The notes: generated by a model from the letters alone, not told the origin. Numbered from the stretch's first letter, positions 12,313-24,266 are shown. The stretch: 64,000 nucleotides of DNA from Bathymodiolus brooksi (GCA_963680875.1 OY804588.1:79260829-79324828); one strand, 5' to 3'. Program-made: numbers and translations.

Positions 12313-12690
12313 AATTGGTCACTATAATTAAAATATCGTTTATCGTAAAATTAAGGTCGTGAAGTTGAAAATTTGTTTAAAGTAACTTTTAGATCAGAAG
12401 TAAAGTCTTATCAAGTACCCAATGTCACAGATTAGAAATGACCGTTTCTCAGATGCAGATAGAGACAACTATATCATTTGCTAACATGCTAGGAGAGTTC
12501 AATAAAGGAATTCAATCGCTATAGTAAAAAAAAATCACTAAGGCGAAAGAATACTGAATTCTCATTCCCTACCAGTATTCACTAATAATTCTTTATTATG
12601 TGACCAAAGGATTTGGTTTAGTTGGCATATGGTGTTTAACACCACTTTCAACAATATTTCAGCTATATTGGTGGAGTTATGTGACGAAAT

Positions 12691-12768
12691 GACATTTTAG
12701 ATCCGATCAAAGGACATTTTAGATCCGACCAAAGGACATTTTAGATCTGACCAAAGGACATTTTAGAA
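12691..12768. repeat. 22-bp tandem repeat, about 3.5 copies
   Basis: Units of GACATTTTAGATCCGA plus CCAAAG repeat with one or two changes each. It is a short non-coding minisatellite. Confidence 0.85.
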
Positions 12769-13551
12769 ACATTTAACCCACTTTTCTGACAAATCAATAA
12801 GAACAAATAAATAACCCTTATGTCCCCTCATAGAAATAAATAAATATTTTTGATGTTTCTTCAGTAACAATCATGTCGTAACAATACATGTACTTGTATC
12901 GATTTTAAATGTTTAAATAGAATTAACCAATAACGTTGACATCTAGAACATCAAATTGTCCGACAACAAAGAATTTTTATCTGTCTAAATTCATTTAAAA
13001 ACTTCCAACTAATCCTGTATTAAATAAAGAATAAGTTGACATTTTTGAGTACAATAGACTCGTTATAATACAGAAATGGACTTTTATATTAAAATCAATT
13101 GGATTTTATATTTGAATGATATATGAAAGTGAAATATACCGTATATATATATATATATATATATACGTACAATGTAACATACAGTGTACGAAAGTTAATC
13201 TTGTTTTTTCGTTCCAATTTATCATTATCATGAAGGCAGGGCCTCGAAGAAAAATTTTGCAAGGCGGAACAAAACTGCTTTGGGGCCCCAGGGACACACT
13301 GAGACTTCCTCTCAAAATTGAGGATTTGAGGCCCCCGGTTACAATGTAAATGTGAGTGGTGATGAACAACCAGAATTCAGAAGTCTAAGTGAAGTTTACA
13401 TAAGTATTTTTCTAAATAAACTCAAAATAAAATGTCTATGGCTAAGGCTATGGGGCCCTTCAGAGATTCACAGGCCCCTTTTTTGCTCTCCGGGCCCCAG
13501 ACCGATGTACCGGCTAAACCCCTCTCTAATAGGCCCTGCATGAAGGCAATA

Positions 13552-14614
13552 TTGGGTTATTATTAAACCAGAGACTCTAACCTATAATTTACACATAGTC
13601 ATTGTATTGAAATGTTAAAAAGGGAAGATAAAAATAGATCAATGACTAACAGTACAACAACACACTTATTAACACTTTACCTTTTCTGCCAAACCTTAAT
13701 TTTTAAAGCTATGACATCAAACCAAAAATACAAGATCTAAAATTTATATCTTATCTACATGTCCTTGATTTAGGACATCAAACATATGTTGCGATCCATT
13801 GGGATCCTGAACCTGTAACCTCGTAATATCTAAAAATTCTGTATTTTTTAAATCCAGAACTTGCTACCTTCAGATATTCAGCATTGGGACCCACAACCCT
13901 TCCCTCTTGTGATATTAGGATCCTGTACCCTCCCCATCCACAACAAGAAAAGTTACTCCTCTAGCAAACCTCAAATAACAAGAAAAATGAGTTTAATGTT
14001 TAAAATAAAATTTTGTTTGTCAAATACAAGATGATTTTTGATTGTGATGGTTGTATTTGATCTAAGCAGTTGTATAGGTACTTATGATAAAAGGAATATA
14101 TCAGTTATTGTTATTTCTATTTTCAGATGGTGATAAATGATTTTGATTTGATTTTTGGTGTTTTTACGCCACTTTCAGCAATATTTCAGCTATATCATGG
14201 TGACCAGTTTTAGTGGTGGAAGAAGCCGGAGTACCCGGAGAGAACCACCGACCATGGACAAGCAACTGGTTAACTTTATCACGTGTAGCTGTTAGTCGAG
14301 TGCACCCTTTTTGCAATTTATAAAGCCAGGCGCGAACCCATGCCGTTTTGGTGATAGGTAATCCAACTACCTAACCCATTGAGCCACCCGGGCTCTTAGG
14401 AGATGGTGATGAAGGATGTTGTGTCTGCTGGTTACCTTATATTAGTGTGTGTATAGGTTTGGCTTATGGTTTATGGTGTTTAACGCCACTTTCAACAATA
14501 TTTCAGTTATATCGTGGCGGTCAATTTTATTAATAAAGAAAACCGGAGTTTCAGAGAAAACCACCGACCTGTCGCAAGTCACTGACAAACTTTATCACAT
14601 AATGTTGTATTGAT
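13552..14614 (+). repeat. 1.06-kb direct duplication, copy 2
   Basis: Copy of 10957-12018, about 2.6 kb downstream in the same orientation. This copy has an extra 'CCTATAATTTACACATAGTC' near its start and lacks about 20 bp near 13860. The 1.5 kb between the copies is AT-rich and holds a (TA)n and no gene. Confidence 0.9.
14150..14400 (-). repeat. V-SINE, variant A
   Basis: Twin of 11545-11798 within the duplicated block, with antisense core AGCCGGAGTACCCGGAG. A variant-B partial copy follows at 14465-14615 and ends where the duplication ends. Confidence 0.8.
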
Positions 14615-15177
14615 TGGAATTATAGCCTATAGACTGTTCAGATAGTATACTAAAAAAATTATCTGGAGAAAAAAAAACATGAATATTTGAATAAGGATTA
14701 AGAACTTTATTCCCAGGTTAAACAATTATTGGAAGAAAAATCAATGTTAATTAAACTGACATTGTAAAAATGTCATGAGATTTGTTATATACACAAAAGA
14801 ATAAGTTCACTTCTTGTGCAATGTCGAGCAATACAGTATATCAAAGAAAAGTTATCTTGTTTAAAAGAAAAACAATTTATTTTAATCGAAAAAATCTGTA
14901 GAATATCAATAAAATTGTACAAACAAAATAGTAACCAATGCAACAGGAAAACATAGACTTTCTGTACTATACAAAATGTCAATGTAATATATGTATTGAA
15001 GCTTGAATTGAAATAAAACTTTTTGGAAATAAGATTCATAGAACAGTCCTCCAATAAAAGCTTTGGTTCGACAGGTCAAGTTTTACAGTCGTCACCGACT
15101 CCTGACCTCATATCGGAAGAAGAAGAAGAAATGACCAATTGGTATCTAATAGAAGAATATTGCAATAAATGTGGTTA

Positions 15178-15430
15178 GTTGGTTTATGGTGTTTAATGCC
15201 ACTTTCAACAAAATTTCAGCTGTATCATGGCAGTCAGTTTTATTGGTGGAGGAAACCGGAGGAGTACTCAGAGAAAACCACCGACCTGTCACAAGTCACT
15301 GACAAACTCTATCCCATAATGTTGTATCGAGTACACCTCGTCATGAATGTGGTTCGAACTCACAATTTTAGTGGTGATAGGCACTGATTGAACATGTCTG
15401 TAAATCCAACTACCATATGATCACGACCAG
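15178..15430 (-). repeat. V-SINE, variant B
   Basis: Antisense: tail TGGTGTTTAATGCCACTTTC, core GAAACCGGAGGAGTACTCAG, B-box-like GGTTCGAACTCAC. It is nearly complete. Confidence 0.75.
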
Positions 15431-15591
15431 AACCGCTTATGGATAGACAGAAAACAGATCCTAAAACTCTGTAGAGCTTGTAGGCTTAAAAATTGTCAGC
15501 TTTCATGCATAAAACCTTTATTAAAACAGACTGTCAAATTACTTAAAAGAAATTACAGAAAGGCAAATCTATATATATATATATTTGGGAG

Positions 15592-15690
15592 TGGATGTGG
15601 TCGAGGGCGCTGGACGTAAGGCTAAGCGAATGGTGCTGCAGTGTATCAATGGTGTGGGTTCAAATCCCGTCGAGGGAAGAACAATAATTT
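15592..15690 (+). repeat. tRNA-derived SINE or tRNA pseudogene
   Basis: It has an A-box-like TGGTCGAGGGCGCTGG and a B-box-like GGGTTCAAATCCC at about the right spacing for a type II (Leu/Ser-like) tRNA, but no convincing cloverleaf ends. A related head with the better A box TGGTCGAGTGG lies at 25000-25065, so this is a dispersed family rather than a tRNA gene. Confidence 0.6.
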
Positions 15691-16269
15691 GACAGCTCTA
15701 AAATCTAATTCTAACACTGTTTAGTTTAATATTCAGACGTATATATATTTGTGTGTATATATATTCCTTTAAAAAACAAGAAAAAGTATATGCCTAGAAC
15801 TGTGAAATTGTGAGTTTAAAAATGATCAAAGGTTAGGTAACTGAATAGTAAAGACTCCAGTGCGATGAACCTTGAACCTTCTGTGGTTCTATTAAATGTT
15901 CACCAATGAACCTTTTCCAGTTCTAGTAAATGTCAACAGTTTATGAAAAACAATCAAATCCAACGATGCATGTACAGTTTCACTTCATACATCAGTGCTT
16001 CAACGAACCTTCAAAGTTTTCAGAACAATTGTCAGTTTTATCAAAATTTCTTCAGGACATTCTTTAATAATTAAACTAATTTTTATAAAGTTCTTCAGAA
16101 CAATTTGAGAAATAGGTGGATTTATTGATTGATTGACTGGTGCTTAATGCCAACTTTAGCAATATTTCAATTATATCGTGGCGTAGAAATAGGTGGACAA
16201 ATTTCCTGAGACCGGTGCCTATCTGAATCACTGTAAATTGTAAGTTGCAACACAAACTGAATGTTAGCT

Positions 16270-16740
16270 AAAGTTGGCTCTGTGTAAGAAAAATATGACC
16301 AAACAAGGAATCCCTTGTACCATGGCAATTAAAGTGGAGATAACTCCAGCTAAATATGGTCTAACATCAAGGGAAGAAGCTGACATTGCCTCAGTATGTG
16401 ATAAATATGATCAAACAAGCTTTGTGTTTGTAGCTCTATTTGTCATCTCTTCACATTGGAATCCCTTGTACCATGGCAATTAAAGTGGAGATAACTCCAG
16501 CTAAGTGGAGATAACTCCTATTGGAAATATCATCAAAGGAAGAAGCTGATATTGCCTGTCGTCAGTATATGATAAATATGATCAAACAAGTTTTGTTTTT
16601 GTATCTATGTGCCATCTCTTCACATTGGAATCCCTTGTACCATGGCAATTGAAGTGGAGATAACTCCAGCTAAGTGGAGATAACTCCTATAGGAAATAAA
16701 ATATAGTCTTAGTAACATCAAGGGAAGAAGCTGATATTGA
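16270..16740. repeat. Tandem repeat, about 150-170-bp units, three copies
   Basis: The block GGAATCCCTTGTACCATGGC plus 'AGTGGAGATAACTCCAGCTA' begins near 16306, 16458 and 16626. The last two units carry an extra internal duplication of AAGTGGAGATAACTCC. A 69-codon open frame runs through part of it, but the repeats shift frame, so I do not call a gene. Confidence 0.85.
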
Positions 16741-17590
16741 ACTGAATACTGATACTGAATATTAAAAGTTCAACTTGAAGGTTTTATCACAGACCATTTG
16801 AATACCTAACATAATTTGCATTATTATACATCTAAATTCAGTTAAGGAAAAAACTTAACATATTTTTGCTGCAGTTAAAAGATGGGTCCCTTTAATGATA
16901 ATGTTAATAGCTAAACACAAATTATTGTGGCTCAGGAACTGTCCGACTTTGAACATGAAAAAGAAATTAATTTCAGAAACCAACACCGGTCTAATGTATA
17001 AAAATTATCTATGGCCAATGCCAAATTTTAGTGGTCTTGGGGTGGTCCCCTGTCTAGTTTTGTTTTTCTTATAGTACATACATTGTATATGTATATCATT
17101 AATACACAATAATAGACTAACACTTACAACCAGTTTTGGTTTATTTTTTTTAATTTATCTTAAAAGATAATCATATAATGTCTCTTTTAATTTGCATGCA
17201 GATTGATATAGGTAGAAATTTGACAGAGATTATATTGAGGAAAAAATGTGAAATATATAATATTGCAGAATTCAGCAGAAATTTTTATGAGATAAAACTA
17301 TGTAGCACATTTTTAAACATTTACCTACGAGTAAAATCTGTCTAAACCAAATGTAGATGTAGATGTATAAAGAAATGGTAAAAATTAGTTTCTACTGCCG
17401 TACCGGCTCAAATAATTCATATGTAAAGTATGAAATATAAGTAAAATTCAATGTTGAGTATACAATTGCTAGAATAGGAAAAACTAATAAAAATAATATT
17501 ATGGATTTTGAAATTTCTCAGTTGAAAATGGTGACAAAAAAAACTCAGAAAAATCCACATTCAATAAATTAAAGTAGACCAACTAATACA

Positions 17591-17591
<1 letters not shown>

Positions 17592-17628
<37 letters not shown>

Positions 17629-17668
17629 GTTTAATGCCAACTTTAGCAATATTTCTGCTATATCTAAT
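17592..17668 (-). repeat. (GATT)n plus V-SINE tail
   Basis: Eight or so GATT units lead into TGGTGTTTAATGCCAACTTT. This is the simple-repeat 3' end of the SINE family seen in antisense. A similar fragment without the long GATT run lies at 16113-16185. Confidence 0.7.
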
Positions 17669-17859
17669 ATTTTTTTAAAAGTTGCTAAATCCCATATCTT
17701 CTAGGGAGTTAAAGATCATTTGCCTTTATAATAAGGAAGCTTTAGAAGAGAGGGACCACCCTACTGTTCATTGATTACGTAGTCATGGGATAATTAATAT
17801 GTAAACAATTTCTTTCATATTGTATTGCCTGTAATTTCAAATCATCCACATGTATGTCA

Positions 17860-17945
17860 TAGTATTGTAATGTATCCTGTTTATGTTTTTGGATCACGCC
17901 TCTAATGTGCTCTTTCCAATAAAATATTAAATTGAATTGATATCC
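17860..17945 (+). repeat. Probable LINE 3' tail
   Basis: The sequence 'TGTGCTCTTTCCAATAAAAT' is followed by ATTAAATTGAATTGA. A tail with AATAAA and (TTGAA)n is typical of non-LTR retrotransposons. No coding part is attached. Confidence 0.4.
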
Positions 17946-18292
17946 TGGAGTGAACAAATTTTATTATTAAACTTAGACTACATTTAATTATGGAAATGGA
18001 ATTACATTGACTTTTTTTTCCCTTAAAATAAGTAAGATATTGATGTATAAATTAGTGCTTGAATATCAAAAATATATAACAATGTTGTAATTTAGTCAAT
18101 TACCATTTTTAAGTTTATACAAATTACCAATGGAGAGATAAATTGGGTTTCAACTTTAATTTAAAACTTGTTTAACCATATAGCTACTATTGTCATTATA
18201 ACAATTCACATGTTTGAATTTGACCTCAAATTCTTAATAATTTCTTAATTGTTGTTGACAATTATATTTTCTGACATTATATCTTAATTAAG

Positions 18293-18450
18293 AAATAATT
18301 CATGGAAGCCATATGTATATATTGTTTTTACCACGGGTAGGCCTTTATGTTACAAAGTTTTACCCCGAGCGTTAGCGAGGGGTAAAAAGCTGACATAAAG
18401 GCCTACCCGTGGTAAAAACAATATATACATATGGTTTCCATGAATTATTT
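18293..18450. repeat. Large palindrome with a hairpin in its loop
   Basis: The arms 18293-18350 and 18393-18450 (58 bp) match almost perfectly (for example 'TTTTTACCACGGGTAGGCCT' against its complement). The 42-nt loop contains a second stem, TTTTACCCC to GGGGTAAAA. Just outside, CGATTCTAATATG (18451) is complementary to CATATTAGAATTC (18577). No TSD is seen. It may be a foldback MITE or a structured element. Confidence 0.85.
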
Positions 18451-19975
18451 CGATTCTAATATGTAAAAATTGGTAAAATATCGCTATAAATTGTTGATAA
18501 CGTCATAAATTTAATAGGTCATAGATTAATATTATTTTTACAAGGGTTTGGACTCAAAGTGTTTGAAGGACGTCATATTAGAATTCTCAATTAACCATAT
18601 ACATAGGTATGGAGAGGTATATTTTCTGACATTTGACTAATTCTCATAATTTACTCATTGATTATTCATCCTTAATTTTGTTAATTACAGACATTGTGTA
18701 ATTAAGTGCCATTTGAGTCCTTAATGACTATGGTCGGGTGAGTTGTGACATGTTTGTCTGTGAGAGTCAATCCTTTCAATAATAATAATGATTAATTCTG
18801 AACCTCAAAAACTTTGTAACAGAAAATGAAAATTTTGTTTAAAAACAATCAAAACTAAAAAATTAGAAAAAAAGAATTAACACTGGGTAAAATGTTACAT
18901 ATTAGAAATTAGGAAAAAAAATATATACCAATATTCCTACTTTAAATAAACCACACAAGTAATTTAAGTAAATACCAAAGTCCAAAGCACCAAAAAATAA
19001 ACCACACAAGAAAATATATAAATCCATAGCACCAAAAAACTAATTATTTTGAAATAGCTAGAAGACTACACACAAAGAATGAAATAAGAAATAAAGTGTT
19101 CATTATTAATCCTTTGCAGTATATTTTAATTATTATCAACAAAAGCATGAAAATCAGTCACTATGAGTATAAATGTATAAAGATTGATCCAGCCAATATA
19201 ATTATGCTTAATAAATAGGGATGCATGGTATACCCAACCCCCTCTTTCTAAATTATTGTCAAAGACATGATACAAAGAAAGATTTCTTTTTATTGAAGTG
19301 CCGAAGTGCCTGTCCCAGTCCAGGAAAGTGAGCAGTCATGTATTTGTGTGTTAGCTAAATATAGGAATTTTTATTTTGACTCTTTCTACGATTTTTCTAT
19401 TGGATTTTGGAACAGTTACGAGTGTGGTATTTTTTTTTTATTATTTTATTCTGTAAGTTAAAAGTTCACTGGTACTTTAGATGCATGTCAGCTGGAGCAA
19501 AACATCAGTATATTTGGCATTTCGTTCTACCCTATAAATAATATTATAGCCAAAAACTCTCTGGTGCCACCCACCATTCCTTCATTTCAAAAATCAAAAC
19601 TTAAAAGTTTGGAAGAGACTTAAGCATTCCTGACAGAAATCTCTCTTTATACCAAATATGGAAAAATCTTATTCATGTTGGGGGAAAGAAGAGTTGTCTA
19701 TAGGTCTAATATGGGGGAGGGGTGGGCTGGAGCTAATAAATATAATGAAATGTCTAGGGGCTGATAATAATGTCGAAAGGCAAGACCAGTCTCCAGTATA
19801 GTGGTATTTCACTGAAAATCAAAATAAAATCATTCTCGTTATAAATTTGATTTTTTTTTTTTTTTAATGTGTATTATTTAGGTTACAGAGTATGATCTTA
19901 ACACTTTATTTTTGTGATATTGAATTCTGTTCTGGATCAATCTTAAGGAAATAAAGACAAGATTGTACACGTTAC

Positions 19976-19996
19976 CTTTATATTCTTCTTCAGAAT
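19976..19996 (-). CDS. SLC44-like gene, coding exon 2 (21-nt microexon)
   Basis: On the minus strand the acceptor 'TTTTACAG' precedes 21 nt that encode a split D, then SEEEYK, then a split G, followed by the donor GTAACG. Its entry phase fits exon 1 (ends in one base, G) and its exit phase fits exon 3 (starts with two bases, GG). The acidic, hydrophilic character fits the cytosolic N-terminus of a CTL protein. The call rests on splice sites and phase only. A transcript read crossing both junctions would settle it. Confidence 0.65.
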
Positions 19997-20292
19997 CTGT
20001 AAAACCAGTAGATTTATAAACACACAATAAAAATAATACACCCCCCTTTTTTCTCCTCTCTGAAATCTTCGACGCGAAAGAACTAATATTGCATTCAATT
20101 TGTATTATGTATTTCATATAGCTTGAAATCCATTACTGTTTTTAAATATATTTCCATGATCTTATAAACAACAATCAGCTTTGTACATATAAAACAGGTA
20201 AGCATGGTCTGCCATTGCCGGGGCATTGAAATCGATCCCGTTTTAATTGTATCCCCCATTTTTCCCTATATTGATTTTCATATTTAGCTAAC

Positions 20293-20341
20293 CTCCTTGT
20301 TTTTCTTTTTTAACTTCCTCTTCGTCTCCAACTTTAGTCAT
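20293..20341 (-). CDS. SLC44-like gene, coding exon 1 with start codon
   Basis: The minus-strand ATG at 20341 opens MTKVGDEEEVKKEKQG and stops at a donor-like GTTAGC after 16 codons plus one base. Joined to the two downstream exons it gives a charged N-terminal tail leading to the YDPNFKGPI motif, as expected for CTL proteins. The donor is weaker than consensus, which is the main doubt. Intron 1 is only 296 bp, in contrast to the 17.8-kb intron 2. Confidence 0.6.
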
Positions 20342-21233
20342 TGTATATTATGATATATCCCAAAACAAACACACTGACTTTATAAAATAGAATTCCTCGT
20401 TTTCTACAGGTCTGGCTATTATAGAAATAAAAATAACACCTGTGTCACGTGATCAAACTTCACGCTCTTCATTAGCAACAATGACAACAAATTTAATGGA
20501 AATTAATAAACATGTTATTTAACGGAGAAATTAACATCGTTTTGATCTCCCAAAAGTAATTAACATTAATTAGACATTGTCCATTACATTTAATTGTAAA
20601 TTAAACATATTCGTGAATATTAGAAGAATAATTTTTAATATTAGAAAAGCCTTGGATACGAATTCCGTGTGATGTTGTGTACCCTTTAAAGGGGGATGGA
20701 CGATATCACGTTTTCTGCTAAACATAGATCGATTGTAAACGATACAATCAGATCATGCTTTAAAAAAATACATTTTTCAATGTACCTTGTTTATTTTTCG
20801 ATGACAAATATGGTGTGTCTTTTTTAAATATAACTGATCAAACAAAGAAGAAAAGATATCTGATCACATCAGATGTTTTCATATTCAAATATTTTATTGA
20901 ATAAAATGCATAAATTTAAAAACACAATATCCAATGGGATTGCACATCAGGCATAGCCTATATAAGTGCTCTTCCTCAATAAATAAGGACATCAAGTATA
21001 ATGATACGAATAAATAATTTATTTACATTATAATTAGTGTGCAATAATTTTTACTTAGGAGAAATTCAAAATTTTGTAATAATTTTAAAACTGTCCATTT
21101 ATTCATTATAATTGTGAAATTTGCCAATTTAGAGTGTGAATAAGTTAACTATTAATTAATATATTCTTCTGTATATCAAGGATACATATGTACATGTATA
21201 AGTACATAAAAGCATATTCATACATATGCATAG
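20342..21233. other. 5' flank of the SLC44-like gene
   Basis: AT-rich sequence upstream of the predicted start codon. I see no TATA box in a convincing place. The E-box at 20445-20452 is the only clear site. No gene is visible up to the repeat at 21234. Confidence 0.4.
20445..20452. promoter_or_regulatory. Palindromic E-box TCACGTGA
   Basis: A perfect TCACGTGA lies about 105 bp upstream of the predicted start codon. This is the binding site type of bHLH-zip factors (USF, MITF/TFE, Myc/Max). The position suggests a promoter-proximal site. Function is inferred from motif and location only. Confidence 0.35.
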
Positions 21234-21257
21234 CAGGGGCGGATCCAGGATTTCAAG

Positions 21258-21288
<31 letters not shown>

Positions 21289-21562
21289 GGCGCACTTAAA
21301 AAAATTGCGCCGAGCGGAGGGAGACACGAAAATATTTGGGGTATTTCGTGTGAAAAATCACGATTTTATGCCAAAAATCATATTTTTTTCGAATTTTAGG
21401 GGGGGAACACTTAAAAAAATTGCACAGAGCGGAGGCTGACGCGAAAATTTTTGGGGTATTTCGTGTGAAAAATCACGATTTTATGCCAAAAAATCATATT
21501 TTTTTCGAATTTTAGGGGGGGGGGGGGGGCGCCGGGTGCGCCCCCCTCTGGATTCGCCCCAG
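21234..21562. mobile_element. G-rich inverted-repeat element, copy 2
   Basis: Starts CAGGGGCGGATCCAGG and ends CTGGATTCGCCCCAG, flanked by CATAG (21229-21233) and CATAC (21563-21567), a 5-bp TSD with one change. The interior is an imperfect tandem duplication of the 'TTTGGGGTATTTCGTGTGAA' block separated by poly-G runs, the longest about 30 G at 21261-21290. Confidence 0.8.
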
Positions 21563-21784
21563 CATACATATACACATAAATATAGATATGTATTACATAA
21601 GGCTCTATTTTACTGTTTTTCTATTGGCCAGAAGCAATACACGTGACATTCCATTTTCTAATATATTGATTACCAAAAAGCAATTTCTGTGCAATAAAAA
21701 ATCATATTGCACTCTCGTGCAAAATCAATGAATGAAATTACTGTCACCCTCTGATTTAGTAACACCCATACAATATAACAAAAA

Positions 21785-21892
21785 AGGGTCAAAATTTTCA
21801 ACAAATTTCAAAATTTCCCAAATCAAAAATTTCATAAAATTTCAAAATTTTCAAAAATTTCCAAAAATTTCAAAATTTCATAAATTTTCAAG
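21785..21892. other. Phased A-tract (AAATTT) stretch
   Basis: About ten AAATTT or AAAATTT tracts follow each other at roughly 10-12-bp spacing, separated mostly by C or TC. Helically phased A-tracts give intrinsically curved DNA. It may be only low-complexity sequence. Confidence 0.5.
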
Positions 21893-21907
21893 AATCTTAT
21901 GTAATAA

Positions 21908-23462
21908 AACAATTACTACACTTGAACTTGATCAATATGAGGTTTTATGGAGCAGAGTATAGTCTGTTTGGTGACTCTGAATATAGGGAAAACAATTATT
22001 TAAAAATCAGGGATTTGCTTTCTATTGCTCTTTTTAACATTTTAGGCACACATTATTTAATACATATCCGAGAAAAGGTTGTCAAAGAAATAATTCAAAT
22101 AATAAAAAAAATCTCCATAGGGCCCAATACTAATTTTATCAGATTGTAAGTAAAGGAGGCTGCCATTATAATGAACAGCATTACTTGTTCTTTCCTGTCT
22201 GTTGTTATGCTAATTTCAGTCACATAGGAATGTCATATTAGGTTAAAGATTCAAGATGTTTTGAATAATTGATAAACAATTTGACCATATGATATTTGTT
22301 TGTAAACAATTAATAACTGCTGGTCACATGAGACCCTTATATGGACATGTCCCTTGTTATTCACTCATGCTGATTTATAATTTTTTTTTTATTAACACTT
22401 AAAAAATGATACCTAAATAAAATAAATGTTAATTTCGTGAAAGTATAATTTACATAAATATATAAATTAAATACTACTCTTGTTTGATACTTGTTTTCTT
22501 CCAAAAATTAAACAATTCATATACAACGTTAATTTCTGATAGGCAAATTAGATAAACATTTTTTTCATGACAGTGGGGTCAATGAGTTAGGTCGTTGGAT
22601 CTAATAACTCATACAAGCCTATCACTAATACGGCGTGGGCTCGCGCCCGGCTTTGTAAATTACAAAAAGGGTGCACTCGACTCGCAACTGCAAGTCATAA
22701 AGTTTACCAGTTGCTTGCCAATGGTCAGTGGCTCTCTCCGGGTACTCCGGCTTCCTCCACTAAAACTGGTCGCCATGATATAGCTGAAATATTGTTGAAA
22801 GTGGCGTTAAAACACCAAAAAATCAAAAATCAAAATCAAATCATGACAGTGAGGTTGAAACTACTGATATGTATACTGGTCAGAATATACAACGTTTTCA
22901 AGTAATTTTGTTCTCTTTTATTAACCTCTATACACATAAAGAAAATGGGTAGTTTGCATGTATTTTAAATGCTCCACAATCAGTTATGTAATAATGTATC
23001 ATCATTATTGATTTTTACCTGAACAGGTGTGAATCTAATTTGAATATTGTCCATATTTGGTATGGTAAGTATGTCAACATCTGATATAACATGCTAATGA
23101 TGAAATCAGCTGACTTGCTGTTTGTCAATACTGACCACATGTTGCTGTTCATTTCAGTAGTACTTACTCCCATGTTTGTTACATGACAAAATGACAGAAT
23201 TTTACAATTAAGTCCTATAGCAAACTTTTTTTATTCTTTAATGATTTTTTTTTTAAATTCACCTATAATATGTATTAATCAGTCCTTAATATAAATATAA
23301 TTAAAAAATAAATCTGATAACCCGTTGATTTTTTAGGAATTGTTTTCCTTATTTTCAGAGTCACCAAACAGACTATACAACAACATTGAACAAGCCTCGT
23401 TCAATATTGTTGTACTCTGCTCCATAAAACCTCATATTGATCTCATTCAAGTGCAGTAATTG
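21908..23462. mobile_element. Inverted-repeat element with about 110-bp arms
   Basis: The arm at 21908-22015 ('GAGGTTTTATGGAGCAGAGT') returns inverted at 23320-23462. The right arm carries an extra 37-bp palindrome (near 23380-23415) absent from the left arm. The 1.3 kb between has an inserted V-SINE and no coding sequence. Ends and TSD could not be fixed. Confidence 0.6.
22573..22822 (+). repeat. V-SINE, variant A, near full length
   Basis: Sense orientation: head GGGCTCGCGCCCGGC, body 'AAAAAGGGTGCACTCGACTC', core CTCTCCGGGTACTCCGGCTT, tail GATATAGCTGAAATATTG, 'AAAGTGGCGTTAAAACACC' and (AAAATC)n. It is inserted within the inverted-repeat element around it. Confidence 0.8.
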
Positions 23463-23754
23463 TATAATATTTGTTTAACCATCTTAAGCAACAAATTCAA
23501 AAAAAGATTCAAAACAAATAATACAAAATCAAATTGAAAAATGTCAATAGTCAAGTCTCTTGGTTCCACAAATAAAAGTGTGGACAGAGTTCATAATAAG
23601 TACATTATCATCAAAAGAAAGGTCAGGTGATCCCTTTAAGTGTACATCAATGTTTAGGAAGTCGGCTAACTCTCTCAGTTGGGTAAACAGCAAAATGAAG
23701 AGTGGACAGACATAAAAGTGGACAGTCTTATTTTCTTCAACATCATTCCCACAG

Positions 23755-24266
23755 CATCTTCGTTAGCCAAGGGTTACGATTCGGGTCCCCCTTCTCTCCA
23801 TCCTTGGCAGATCTAGAATACATTTTGAGGATTCGCGCTTTAATATTTCATTGGTTACGACTACCAGTACACATATCCAATCAGAAGACGTTTTACACGG
23901 AACACATGTTATCGACGAAATGTAAACAAAGATGGCACCGGAATGCTCTCATATGACAACGATTTGCCACTTCCCGTTTTGGTTCCAATGAAAACATCTT
24001 TCCCGTCTGCCAAAGCTTTGAAACTTTCACTTGGTTGACAGTAAGTGCTTCCAAATTAAATTTATCACAAATAAGTTTTTCTTCCCTGGGCGCTGCCATT
24101 TTCAACTCTCCAACATACGTATAACAAAACGATTCTGATTGGCTGGCGATGACGACTATCGATAAACCACCAGGTGGCATTGCGCGCGAATTTCAAAATG
24201 TATTCTAGATCCGCCAAGGGTGGAGAGAAGGGGGACCCGAATCGTAACCCTTGGCTAGCGAAGATG
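23755..24266. mobile_element. 512-bp inverted-repeat element, about 90-bp TIRs
   Basis: Starts CATCTTCGTTAGCCAAGGGT and ends with its complement 'GGCTAGCGAAGATG'. The arms run about 90 bp through ACGATTCGGGTCCCC. Flanks TTCCCACAG (23746-23754) and TCCCCACAG (24267-24275) look like a 9-bp TSD with one change, which fits a Mutator-like non-autonomous element. Open frames inside are products of the arms. Confidence 0.75.

Larger units (their letters stand above)
2135..19975 (-). other. Intron 2 of the SLC44-like gene (about 17.8 kb)
   Basis: The interval between exon 3 and the microexon holds no convincing coding sequence. It is filled with SINEs, a G-rich inverted-repeat element (4038-4250), a 150-bp tandem-unit repeat (5262-6243), a 3-kb minisatellite (7576-10583), a 1.06-kb direct duplication (10957-12018 and 13552-14614), small tandem repeats and a large palindrome (18293-18450). 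The stretches 2140-3080, 12313-13550, 16741-17590 and 18451-19975 are AT-rich with nothing recognised except a short (TA)n at 13141-13166. Confidence 0.6.

Noticed and set aside
13141..13166. (TA)n as a regulatory site
   Set aside because: It is a simple microsatellite within intronic AT-rich DNA.
15592..15690. Functional tRNA gene
   Set aside because: A and B boxes are present, but the acceptor ends do not pair convincingly and a truncated relative occurs at 25000, so a SINE or pseudogene is more likely.
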